From Diospyros lotus (lineage: Eukaryota > Streptophyta > Magnoliopsida > Ericales > Ebenaceae): a stretch of DNA of 64,000 nucleotides. Below are positions 35,696 to 48,900 of this stretch, one piece after another (positions within the stretch are counted from its first letter, which is position 1; every line of letters begins with the position of its first letter). The stretch is from positions 9,734,001 to 9,798,000 of the forward strand of contig NC_068341.1 in NCBI RefSeq assembly GCF_014633365.1. Reading direction: 5' to 3'. The position numbers were made by a program, and so were the translations under genes. The notes beneath the pieces were generated by a model, which searched no databases, had not been told where the DNA came from, and saw only the letters and a program-made list of their open reading frames with translations.

Positions 35696-35890
35696 TTCAA
35701 ATGCTACAAATTACAAATGCAAATTACCGACTCCAACAACTCCAAATACACAACCACAAGTTCAAATGCTACAAATTACAAATGCAACTTACAAACTCCA
35801 ACAACTACAAATGCAAAATCACGAGTTCAAATGCTACAAATTACAAGTGCAAATTACAAACTCCAGCAACCCCAAATACACAACCATGAA
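35696..35890. repeat. 65-bp tandem repeat between the two MULE genes
   Basis: Three copies starting TTCAAATGCTACAAATTACA at 35696, 35761 and 35826. Present in the spacer between the convergent genes. Confidence 0.85.
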
Positions 35891-36289
35891 TTCACAACCA
35901 TTATCCATCCAAAGCCATTACACAGCCACAAAATCCCTTGCTTCAACAAAAACACAATGAAATGTGTCAAGGAGAATTATGATGAATTATGCAAGCCAGA
36001 AATCATAAACAAAGGCCAAAGTGTCATGTATACATAAAGATGGACAAAAATAAATATAGGAAAACATTTTTAGGGACATACAATGCTCTCAAAAATCTGG
36101 TGGGTTGTCATCGAGCTATTGGTCGGGCAGAGACATTGGCATACATGGATGACTCGTGCGAGTGGTAGGCACTCCATGAGTAGCATTCCAAGATATTAGT
36201 TGTAAAAAGATGCATGCATATCAACCTATATATTATAATTATTAAGTAAAAAGATGCATGCATTCGAAGATATTTTATCTAACTACTTA

Positions 36290-38460
36290 CCATCAATTGT
36301 TGTGAGTGGGACATTGGTGGAAGCGCCTGATACTGTGCATCTTGTGGAAAAGCTTGATTGAATGCTTCAGCATGTTTGACAATATTTTGACTTGGTGCAT
36401 TGCGTTTGTTTGATTTTGAGGATCCCACCTAGACATCAAATGAAAGTAACTGCCATTACAATTGGGAATTCGAGCTCCTTTTCTCTGGGCGCATATCGGA
36501 TCTATTATTTGCCTGTTTGAAGCTGTTATTGCCTCTTCACAACTACGAACTTGTTCTTGTACACTATGTTAAGAATATATATTACTACCATAGATTGGAT
36601 TTGCATTTGATTTACTCAGTGCATTCAATTGAGATTGGATCCACTCCATAGTTGTCCGAGTTTGTTCTTCGTCGTCTGCTACCAAGTCTGCTACCTTGGC
36701 AAACACACTGCACAGTTGATCGTATCTTAACTGGTTAGGCGTACTAATCCAACCGTTGTAATTGATCTTGACCCTCATGTAGGATCTACTGACATCTCTC
36801 CTCCATCATCGTAAGATATACCTCTCAGGAATTAATTTGACACCATTCTGGATCAATACTGTCCCAGCATGTCTGCAAATTATTCCCTTAAACTCAAACA
36901 TGTGACAACTGCAAACAATATCACATCCTTCTTTCTAAAAAATATTTGATTTTTTTTTCCCTTCATTCTTTCATCAATTATGATATCTTCTCACACCTCA
37001 TACCTTGTACCCAGCAGTCTCTATTCGATAGACACAATCGAGCAATATATCTTCCCAGTTAACTTTTCTTGAAACTCCTTAAATTTTACGATTGTGTACA
37101 TTTCTTAAAATTGTTTCTCAAAGGCATATCTCGATGCACATGGGACCATCTAAGAAAATGACCTTACGTCGGCCTGAAACTCCTTTTCAACTTTACACCT
37201 CATTGCCCGCTCATATTATTCAACAAATTGCTTCAACGAGGTTTTCGAGTGTACATATCCATCAAAGAATGCATTCATACCCTTACTCTGTTGCGTTGTT
37301 GACATCCCTACCCAAAAACAGGTTTTCACGAAACATGGAACCCATCGACCTCTTTCTTTGTAAAGTCCAGACAACCAATCATTGTCGTATAGTGCATATT
37401 TCTCAATCATTGAATTCCAGGTCTACTCAAATTATTTAGGACTTTGTGATTCATACACCGCGTCATGTACGCCCGAAAGAATATATGCCTTACAGTTATG
37501 GTTCCCAAATTTTTTAGGTAACTTCTTTAATATATACCATAGACACCATCTATACTTCGTGTTAGGGAAGACAATCTCAATAGCATTTTGCATGGCCCTA
37601 TCTTGATCGGTGATTATTCCTGCAAAAGCCTGATCCTCCATACACTCAAGCCATGTCCTAAATACCCAAATGAAAGTCCTGGTGTCCTCGTTGGAAATTA
37701 TATCACATCCAAGCAATGTCGACTGTATATGGTGATTTACACCAATGAATGGAGCAAATGGCATGTCGTACCTATTTGTCAGGTATGTGGTGTCAAATGT
37801 GACAATATCGCCGGATTCCTTGAATGCTTGTCTACACCTATTATCAGCCCAAAAGACATTCTTCAATCGACCCTCTTCATCCAAATCCACACAAAAATAA
37901 AAACCCGAACAAAAAGCTTGCATCTTCAAAAGGTAAGCTTGAATAGCAGCAGCATCTCCTTCCTCAAGTCTTAACCTCCTCACCTCATCAATGTAATTCC
38001 TACAATCCTTTTCCACAAACGTCAGGTTCTCATATCCACCAGCTTCAACAACAACTGAGTTATAACTTTTGTGTAAATGAATTCTAGCTATATCATTAAC
38101 TTCAAGTTATCGCTTCACATGTTCACTTAATTGTCTGTTGGATCGATATAACCTAGATTTGGTTGGACTTGTGTTATGGTTATGCTCAAGATGGACAATG
38201 GTTATTCATCATGTTCCTAAAACATCTGAACATGCTGATATCCTAGCTTTACACCCTAACTGAACAGTTGGTTGAGGCTTCAGAGAGGTGCTAGTTGTAA
38301 TATTTCTTTTGCCCTCTCGGCTACATGCATATCCCACATATCTTAGTACCCCGTCATCACTCTTCCTCGAACTCCTTCTTTTAACAGGAAAACCCACATG
38401 GTAAGCATATTTTTTGTAAAATTCAAAAACATCATTCTCCTTATTGAACTTCATTCCAAC
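36290..38460 (-). pseudogene. FAR1/FHY3-class MULE transposase, decayed
   Basis: Read from the minus strand: the FAR1 DNA-binding domain (38454-38209; FNKENDVFEFYKKYAYHVGF, GCKARISA), a frameshift, an in-frame TAA in place of the expected Gln codon near 38110, then a long open transposase block (38016-37432) with the first catalytic Asp in FDTTYLTNRYDMPFAPF, the second in GIITDQDRAMQNAI, and YRWCLWYILKKLPKKF where relatives have His at both Tyr positions. Further on come YKERGRWVPCF (stops at both ends of this stretch), a SWIM zinc finger CSCHMFEFKGIICRHA near 36900, and a C-terminal piece ending near 36290 (DPICAQRKGA). Intact members cut and reinsert the element. Stops and frameshifts rule out a full-length product here. 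Confidence 0.88.
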
Positions 38461-39429
38461 TTTAGGAACAAGATCACCGTTTTCTTCTAGCAGTGAGTCG
38501 TTTCCTTATTATCTTCGAATGATTCCTCAAGATTTCCTTCTTAAAAAAAAAAAAAAAATCATATGAGAATATAATGTTACATATATTATCATATTAGATT
38601 ATAATGAAAAAATCAAACATACTTATGTCACTCATTGTTCCTATCCTTCGTCTTCTCAAATAAAATTGATTGCCTTCTAAAATATGCGAACGCACTACAT
38701 AATTTTAAAGACTGCATAAATATAAAAAATCCTCAACAATACTATTTCAATTAAGATAAACTTAGCATATAAATATTTATTCTATTTCTTGTTGAAACTG
38801 AGTGCTTGAAATGGTGGTTTTGCTTTAAAAGGCTAAAACCATACTCTATGTTGACTATGATGATCGTCCAGTTACTAAGTTGAAACTAATATGCCTTATA
38901 TTTGTATCTTTTTCTTTCCCAATTGAGACATAGGGCAGACGTATTAAGAAAATAATGAAAATAAAATTTCAACTATATAATTAAAACATCAATGATGCAA
39001 CCACTCGAGCTACCAAAATATCAGGTTGAAGTTTGAACATCATACAGGAACCACAATCATAATTCACTTGGTGTTGTAAAACCTTAACTGCCAATTTACA
39101 GTGTTGTAAAACCTTAACTTTCCAATTAATGCCTCTTTATATCTAACCACACAATAAGCTCATCTAGGCATTATTGCTCGATCATTGCACAAAACAATAT
39201 TCCCCGGCCCCAACAACAAAACGCATGATGGGAAAAAACACACAGAAACTCAGAAACTAAATGAACAAAGAAATGCATGCACTGAAGGCTGAAGGGAGAT
39301 AAAGAAAACTAGAAAAGACAAACCACATACCATTCCCTTCAAGATGGGGGCGTCTGATCTCTCACATCGCTTGGATTCTTCTTTCTGACAAAGGCGGATG
39401 AAGCAGAGGAGAAAACGGATGGGTTAAAA

Positions 39430-39800
39430 AATATATATAGAGAGAGAGAGAGCGAGAGAGAAAGAAAGAGAGAAAGAGTCGCGGGCAATGGAGGAACAGT
39501 CGGTGATGGCGAGGATGGAGAGAGTAAGAGACAACGAGCGAGAGAGAGAGAGAGAAAGAGAGAGAGAGCGAGATTGAGAGTAACAAAGAGCCACCTAAAC
39601 CCTAATCGCAAATTGTGTGGGTGAGGACGGAAAGGGAGAAGGGGAGAGAAAGAGAAAGAGAGAGAGAGAGAGAAAGCCGCCAGCAATGGAGGAACAGTCG
39701 ATGATGGCGAGGACGAAGAGAGTAAGGGACAGTGAGCGAGAGAGAGAGCGAGATTGAGAGTAACAGAGAGCCACCTAAACCCTAATCGCAGAATTGGGTG
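39430..39800. repeat. Tandem GA-rich repeat in the right arm of the MULE
   Basis: Two ~175-bp copies share CAATGGAGGAACAGTCG, ATGGCGAGGA, GCGAGATTGAGAGTAACA and GAGCCACCTAAACCCTAATC (about 39485-39605 and 39683-39790). This is the likely promoter end for the minus-strand transposase gene. Confidence 0.8.
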
Positions 39801-40003
39801 GGCGGGAGGCTGAAAATTTTGAGGGTATCATTGTAATTTTTGATGAGGGTTAACTTGTAATTTAACTGGGGTTTGTCAATCCATTTGTCTATACGTTCGT
39901 CCGTGTAGCATTATCCTATAAATATACATGCAGCCACACCCAACCATAATTAAGGCATCATCACTTTCCTCCTTCTCCTCCATGATATTGATCAGTTGAT
40001 CAC

Positions 40004-41316
<1,313 letters not shown>

Positions 41317-42967
41317 TGAACTAATCGTCGTCCGTCTCCCTCAGATCCAGACTCTTACTTTGTATAGAATTGCTCTTATATGCATATATGATTGTCTACC
41401 TTATTTGAAGTCAATTTCTTACGAGCTTATCGATATTGTGTAAGAAAATTGCAACCATCGGATTGTTGTATTAATGTGTGGATAAAACATATCCTAAAAT
41501 TTGTTTAACTAAATATTTTTTCTCAATATTTGTATAAATTATTTAAATCGCATCTATTTTATATATCTACTATAAGGGGTATATTTGTAATTTTCTATTT
41601 AATAATTCTTCATTTTATCTATTTTGATAACTCTCCTAAAAAAGTATTTTTCTATTTTCCATTATTTTTATCTCCCCTCAAAAGAAAAATATTTTTCATT
41701 CAAAAAATAATATTTTTCTAGACATTTTTTGCATTTTATTTTTGTTATATATATTTCCCGCACTACTTTTTATGGGTTAAATTTAGTCCAATAGGTCGGC
41801 CCAATCACCTAAAACCCAGTGGGCCCAACCGAGTTCGTCAAGGCAAGCTCACACATCACTAAAATCCGAACTCAGATCACGGAATCAAGCGAGCTCCCAG
41901 CAAAACTTCCAGCGAGCTCTCAGCTATATACCCAACGAGCTAACAATACTTCTAGATCGCTAGTTTAACCTTTCAGCTCATCGGTCAAACTATTTAGCTC
42001 ACATAACAACGTTATTGCTGAATAACCAGAGGCAGGGACCCACCTACTTTATCTGATGCAAACTAGATCATTGATAATACGGAGTCCACTCCCAATTTTA
42101 TGAAATTGATAAGGACATTTTGTCCCAATTATGTCATTTTTCCGCTTTGAAAAATTATGCAACTGTAAACATCCCTCATTATAAATAGGGGTCAAAAAAC
42201 ATTATTGTAAGGAGAATAACAATAATAACATACTGTTACTCTGTTGGAATGTCCAAAAAATAGTCGTGAAATAGGTATCGTTCTGGCTAAACCATGTAAA
42301 AATTCTTTGTGTCCTTTCTATTATGTTCCTCCTTTTTGTATTTGAGCTTATATCCTTATTGCGGGTTTACAAATCATAGTCGGCTAAATCTGAATGTCGA
42401 CAATTTTCATATTAAATTAAGTTTTAAACTTTCTTAAATTAATCTGGATGCCCTTTCATTATTAATAATAGAATCATGGTACTTGTACATTATTTTTGTA
42501 CATATTGGATTATATAAAAGGGTATTATGACCAAAATACCCCTCGCTTGCATACGCCTCATGCGTCTTTATGCGTCTCATGAGGGACTTTTTTGTCATTA
42601 GTATACTTTTATGTAGTTCAAGATGTACACAAAAATATATCAATAACATTTTTCTTAATAAAAATTTGAACTATATAAAATATATATTTAAGATTTAAAA
42701 TTCAAGGCGTACGGTTCCAAAGCCCAACCATACCGGATCCAGTGATGGATGGGTCCGATTTTTATCTGGATAGGTCCACTTCACAGAAAGTAGAGTCTTG
42801 AGTGTGCTCCGTTCGCATCGCCGGCTCAAATCGGAGATTTGAGTAGAAAAGAGAAACCCCTGAAGACTGAAGTGCACGAATCTATTCCTTGAGAATATAA
42901 ATTCGACATATATTTCCAAAAATTATAGTTATGTACGCATAGAACGTAGACGATAGGAAGAAGAGAA
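41317..42967. other. Intergenic DNA with a possible solo LTR
   Basis: 41450-41760 is very AT-rich. 41774-42370 looks LTR-like: it begins TGGGTTAAATTTAGTCC, has ATTATAAATAGGGGTC (TATA box) near 42179, and ends GCGGGTTTACA; no second copy or target duplication was found. 42490-42640 contains a short inverted repeat (listed separately). 42700-42967 is the promoter and leader of the glycosyltransferase gene. Confidence 0.4.
42490..42640. mobile_element. Short inverted-repeat element (MITE-like)
   Basis: TGTACATATTGGATTATATAA near 42498 pairs with the complement of TTATGTAGTTCAAGATGTACA near 42608, giving arms of about 45-50 bp around a TGCGTC/ATGAGGC-rich loop. No target duplication is clear. 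Confidence 0.45.
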
Positions 42968-45900
42968 ATGGGGAAACATTCGGCTGTGTCGATCCCATTC
43001 CAGAAGAAGAGGTGGCTTATGATGATTCTGGTATTGTTATCGCTCTCCACTGCCATCGTCTTCTTCCTAAGAGCTTCTTCGTCAGATGCTTGCAACACTG
43101 GGCATTACCACCAAAGCAATCAGTTTCAGGTGGCTGATCCGGTGGGAAGCGTCCCCAATCCGCTTAGTTTCATGAAGTCGAAGCTCGTTCTGTTGGTTTC
43201 CCACGAGCTATCTCTTTCTGGTACGTTCTCTCTTCCTGTCTGCTTGATTGCTGGGAAAATTAGTGAAAAAAATGAGAGAAATATGGGGAAATTGTAGAAA
43301 AAATCGATTGTTCTAGTAATTCCTTCTATTGCTTACTTCAGTTTTTCCCTGTCAACAAACGAGGACATTACTGAAAAAAAAAAAAAACAAATGACGCGTC
43401 GACGACATTTAAATTGTACAAAATTGGTTCATAGTTTTATTCTTTTTGGTATATAGTGATTGCCATAACTGCCAGTCTGCCATTACCTGGAAAAAGATTT
43501 GAGAGTGGAGTAAAATGCTATGGTCATAATGTAGAAATATCAGTAAGCCCTATGTTAGGATCGGATCGGATCCAATCACACAGACTGCATACAGAAATTA
43601 AGAAAAAGAGAACATAATTTTTTTTATAGTGGTCTGGTCTCGGCGGACTGCTATGTCCAAGATCACACAAAAATGGGATAAATCTGCTCGATAAATGAGG
43701 ATGTAGTTTTCGTAGGCATGACATGCGTGTAATAGCCTCTCACAAAGTATAGTCATGAATAAAGATGGATGGTGAGATAGAATCCACGTAGCTGACTTTA
43801 CTCAGTGGGATTAAGGATTGGTGTTGTTGTAATCTTTTTCTCTTATGGGCGTTCCTAGTGCATGAGACTCCCCACTTTGTTAGGGTCAAGGGTTTGTTTT
43901 TGTACACTGCCTTTCCCTTGGTTTGGATGTTATTTCCACAACTTGAATCCATGACCTTCCATTCCAGGCTCAAAGGAACAACATTACCATTGCTACTAAG
44001 GCTCTCCCTCCAATATTTTCCTCATATGAACTGTTTTAAGTTATTTTGATATTATTAGGTAAATGAAATATCAATATGTTACCATAATATCTCCAATAGT
44101 GGTGATGTTGTTTGAGTTTGAGATGCTAATTTATTTGGTATATACATTGTTCCCAAGTTAGTTGATGCTCTCCCCCCCCCCCCCCCCCCAAAAAAAAAAA
44201 AAAAAAAACCCTTCTGCAATGGTTGTACCTTTTAATATAAACCTTATAATGCCTTTTATTTTTTGTGCATGCATATTTAACAGGAAACATCTTTCTACAG
44301 GTGGACCTTTATTACTGATGGAGCTAGCATTTTTGCTGCGAGGTGTTGGTGCAGAGGTTGTGTGGATTACTAACCAGAAACCAGCAGAACCAGATGAGGT
44401 GATTTACAGTTTGGAGCATAAGATGTTGGACAGGGGGGTACAGGTACTTTGGAATGACATGTCAACAGCATTCTTTCAGATACCATAGAAAGCTATTCAA
44501 GTTAACACCTTATTCTTCTGTAAGAAAATATAAATAAATGCTTCCCAAGGAGGTTTCATCTCTAGTGGTCAATTTCTTTATATCAACATACTTGATTGTA
44601 CATGTTTTAGTTTTTTCCCTTTGCAACGGTATGCATATCACTTCTGAGAAAAGTGTGTACTGAAATTTAATAATGGAGAAGCATCATATCTGAAATTTGG
44701 ACTTCTGTTTACCTTTCCACTTGGTCATCAACCTTTCATTTGTGGATTTCAATACTCTTTCAGGTTGTCTCTACAAAGGGTAAAAAAGCTATAGATATAG
44801 CTCTTAAAGCCGATCTGGTCATTTTAAATACCGCAGTTGCTGGGAAGTGGCTGGATGCTGTTCTGAAGGAAAATGTACCTCGGGTCCTTCCAAAAGTTCT
44901 GTGGTGGATTCATGAAATGCGTGGGCATTACTTTAAGTTGGAGTATGTTAAGCACCTCCCTTTTGTTGCAGGTGCTATGATTGACTCACATACAACAGCA
45001 GAATACTGGAAGAATCGCACCAGAGAGCGCTTAGGGTATTCTTGTTACACTTTTGGATATATACATCATCACTCATTTTTCAATTTGTTTAAATTCTTTA
45101 GCCCAAGGCTACATTTCCAGTATGCCTTTGCATACTTGAGGAATGCACTCTTATGTTGGAAATTTATAAAGGCACCTGCAGCCAGTCTTACTTTTATTTA
45201 TATATTAAAAAAAAGAGTGACATTTTACTGCATCAGTTTCTGGTGATGTCTGATGCAATTTACTGCCTTAGAGCAGCATTTAGTTATCATCTCTACTCTA
45301 CCTAATATTTTTATTTCTCGACGTGGTGCAGGATTAAAATGCCTGAGACCTATGTTGTGCACCTTGGCAATAGCAAAGAATTAATGGAAGTGGCTGAAAA
45401 CAGCATTGCAAAACGGGTTCTTCGTGAACATGTGAAGGAATCCCTTGGGGTGCGGAATGAAGATCTGCTCTTTGCAATTATCAATAGTATGCTCTTTCCT
45501 TGGATGAGATAACAAGTAGTTTATATTTTACGACAAATTTAAGTTAATAAAAGAGAAGTCAACTTATTTGCTAGTGGAACAGCTGCACTTTCCATTGAAA
45601 ATAAGACTTTTCCATTGTGTATCCATTGCTGTTGCCTGTTCCAGCAGGTTTGTTATTCTTCATGAAGTCTGCTTCTTAGAATTTAGTTTGCTACTTTGCT
45701 TATTCTACTTTTCTGAGCTTTATGGTGCAATCCTTGTACAGTGTTTAGACCTGTTAAATTTTTCTTGAGCTGATGATCTTGCCTTTCTGCTTGAGTTGAG
45801 AGTAAAATGGTATTTGATAGAGAGAACGGAAAATTTAAGTTTAAGGGTTATTTGTTTGGCATATTCTCACTTCCCTCTAATCAGGTTGCAAATTGCTACT

Positions 45901-48900
45901 TGATCTCTCTGTATCTCAATAAATACATTCACCTATAAAATTCCAATAACTTCACTTGCAATATCAATCATGATTATTAATCATCATGTATTGACTTGGT
46001 CTTTCAATTGTGCCTTTTATACATGTCCTTATAATCATTTTAGCATTAATTGCTATCATGAACTTTGCCTCCATGATGTACATTCTGGTATACTTACCAG
46101 AAAAAAAGATATTCACTCTGGTAAAGGCCTCTCTCTTTTTCAAAGTCAATTAGATTTTTCCTTCTTCAGCCAGTACTGAGAGCAGTATATATCTGTCATA
46201 ATTATTTACCATGGAATGCTAACCTGGTTTTTCTGTTGTGCCTTTTGATGGCCCATTTTTATCATTTTGGTATTAATTGTGTGTTTTAGTTATATTTCCA
46301 AGATATGGCATATCTCTACCTATAGAATGAACCCTCTTCTTCTTGGGAAGTCATTTGGATTTTGTCCTTTCAGCTAGTGTGGTTGCATCTATTACAACTT
46401 TGTTTCCCTCATTCCTTGAGGTAGTAACATAAAAATTCTTCAGGTTTATGGTTGAACATACAGCAAAATATTAGTCAAATAAAGCATAGACAAAGTAGAG
46501 GGGGAGAGCCATTGGTAGCAATGGTAAACTTGTTCCTTTGTGACTGGAAGGTCATAGATTTGAGTTGTGAAAACAGCCTATTTTCAAGGCAAGGGTACAA
46601 AACAACCCCCTCAGCCCTCATGAAGCAAAGAGTCTCATTCATTGTGGACACCCTTAAAAATATAGACAAAACAGAAAAGAGAACAATACAGAAGAGAATA
46701 AGAGAGTATAATGTCACACCTTACCAATTTTGATACACGCAACATACAAAGGAGTGAAGTGCCCTGGAGGTTTATTTGAAGCTTATGGAATTTTCTAGTT
46801 TCTTTTGAAGTGTTCTAGGCTTGTCCCGGACTTATCTAGAGGGTTCTAGTGGTTTTGGAAAATTCTAGGGCCTCCCAAGTTCTAGATTATTCTTATGTAA
46901 ATATCTAGGGTAGTTGTGTTCTATTTATGAGGAATGTTCTACAGATTAATCTTAGTCATAAATTAGAGTCGATCTTTGTCATGGCCTAAGCCTGACAACA
47001 CTCTTCCTCTCAATTCCGATATGAATTAGAAGAACCCAAATGCCCGAACAGAGAGTAGCAACAGAGAGAAAGAGAAGAACGAGAGAGAGAAAACAGAGAA
47101 GAGAGGAGAGAACAGTAAGAATTCCGATTTTCTTTCATACCCGTCCCCCTTGTTCGAATAGGAGGATATATACTAGAGTCTGGGAGGAGAGATTCTCCTG
47201 TCAGGGTGGGCCCTACTCCCCTAACAAACTTGGGATTCCCTAAGCTCCCTGCACATGGCAATAACTACCTTCTTCTAGAAATTACAATAGTAAAATAAGG
47301 AAGTTATTACTATCTAAGGAATTACAGTAGAGAAGCAACATAAAGCAGTAAATAACAACAATACAAATTTAAAATAAGCTCTGGAAAGGCTCTTCTCGTG
47401 ACATCTCCCCCTGCCTTAATCATTTTCTTGTCCTCAAGAAATGTTAAGGAGGCTAGCCGCTCTTGAAAACTGCTTGAGAAGATTTGGGAGGTACTCCTAG
47501 GTGCTGTCTTCCGAAGGTTTTCCTTGCCACCTGACCAACACTTGAATGAAGGGAGCCCCATGTTTGTATATCACTCTCCTCTCCAAAATAACTTCAAGTT
47601 CCACTGTTTGTCCAGCCTCCATAGGAATGATAGGTAGAGCAGCACTCACTTATTGTCCCCCCACTACCTTTTTTAAGAGCGAAACATGAAATACAGGGTG
47701 AATGAGTGACCCTACGGGCAACCTCAATTGATATGCCACCTTCCCCACCTTGGCTTCTATAGGAAATAGCCCATGGTACTTAGGACTAAGCTTGGTTGCC
47801 TTTCCTCTGGTGATGGACTTAAGGTGAGGGTACCTCAACCTCTGATATACTTCACTTCCCCCGTCAAACTCTCGTTCACTTCTCCTTCTGTCTGCAAATT
47901 GTTTCATGCGGTTTTGAGCCAACTCTTGCTTCAATTGTTGTGTCATTTCTCTCCTTCGCTGCAAATAATCATCTACTGAAGCTATGCTGGATTCTTCCCC
48001 CCCCGCAGGCAAAACATGTGGCTAGTATCCAAATAAGGCCTCAAATGGGGTCTCAACTTGATGGAGGAGTGGTGGGAAGTATTGAACCACCACTAGGCCA
48101 AGTCCAGTCATTTGTGCCATTCCTTAGGCTGCAATAGACATATGCATCCTAGGTAGGTCTCAAGACTCTGGTTCACCCTCTCGGTTTGTCCATTCGTTTG
48201 GGGGTGATGAGTAGTTGACATGCTTAGTTTTGTTCTTAGTGACCTGATCAATTCCTGCCACATCGTACTGGTAAAAATCCGGTCTCTATCTAAAATTATG
48301 GTCTTGGGAGTCCCATGTAATTTAACCACCCGGTCCAAGAAGGCCCTAGCCACCTCTTGAGCTGTGTAGGGATGAGTTAATCCTATGAAATGGGCAAACT
48401 TAGTCTGTCCACCACTACTAGGATGCTATCCTTGCCCTCCGACTTGGGCTATCCTTCCTCAAAGTCCGGGCTATCCTTCCTCAAAGTCCATAGATACACT
48501 TGACCAAGTTTGTTCGGGAATAAGCAAGTGTTGTAGTAGCCTAGGGTCGGCTACTATTACTGACTTACATCTCTTACAGATGTCACATGCTTGCACCAAC
48601 TCCTTAATCTTTGATTTCATTATTGGCCAATAAAAAATCTGCCTTACTCTCATGTAAGTGTTTTGCTCCCCTGAATGCCCCCCATGGGCGATTCATGTAA
48701 GGCTTGAAATATCTTCCTTTTTAGGTCTGCCTTATCCCCAATCACAATTCTTCCTTGGTATCTCAGCATTCCTCTGTTTAAAGTATACCCACCCCCCACA
48801 GTGGCTCCTATCGTCAATCCTTCCAGCAAGGGTTTAAGCTTTTTGTCACCTTCATAACTGTCAATCACCTCTCGGTACCACTGGGGTACCACTTCTGTCA

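Larger units (their letters stand above)
32256..39916. mobile_element. Mutator-like element (FAR1/FHY3-type MULE), 7.66 kb
   Basis: The termini are inverted repeats: GGATAATGCTACATGGACG at 32256 and its complement CGTCCGTGTAGCATTATCC ending at 39916, about 23 bp with one mismatch. A perfect 9-bp target duplication TATAAATAT flanks it at 32247-32255 and 39917-39925, as expected of Mutator elements. CT/GA-rich subterminal arms with repeated AAACCCTA motifs follow on both sides. Inside are a decayed FAR1-class transposase gene (minus), a GRF-zinc-finger gene (plus) and a UBA-like exon, so the two element genes run from the two ends towards each other. Confidence 0.93.

Noticed and set aside
35685..36037. 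Asn/Gln/Thr-rich frames in the MULE spacer
   Set aside because: They arise from the 65-bp tandem repeat, which is open in all three plus-strand frames.
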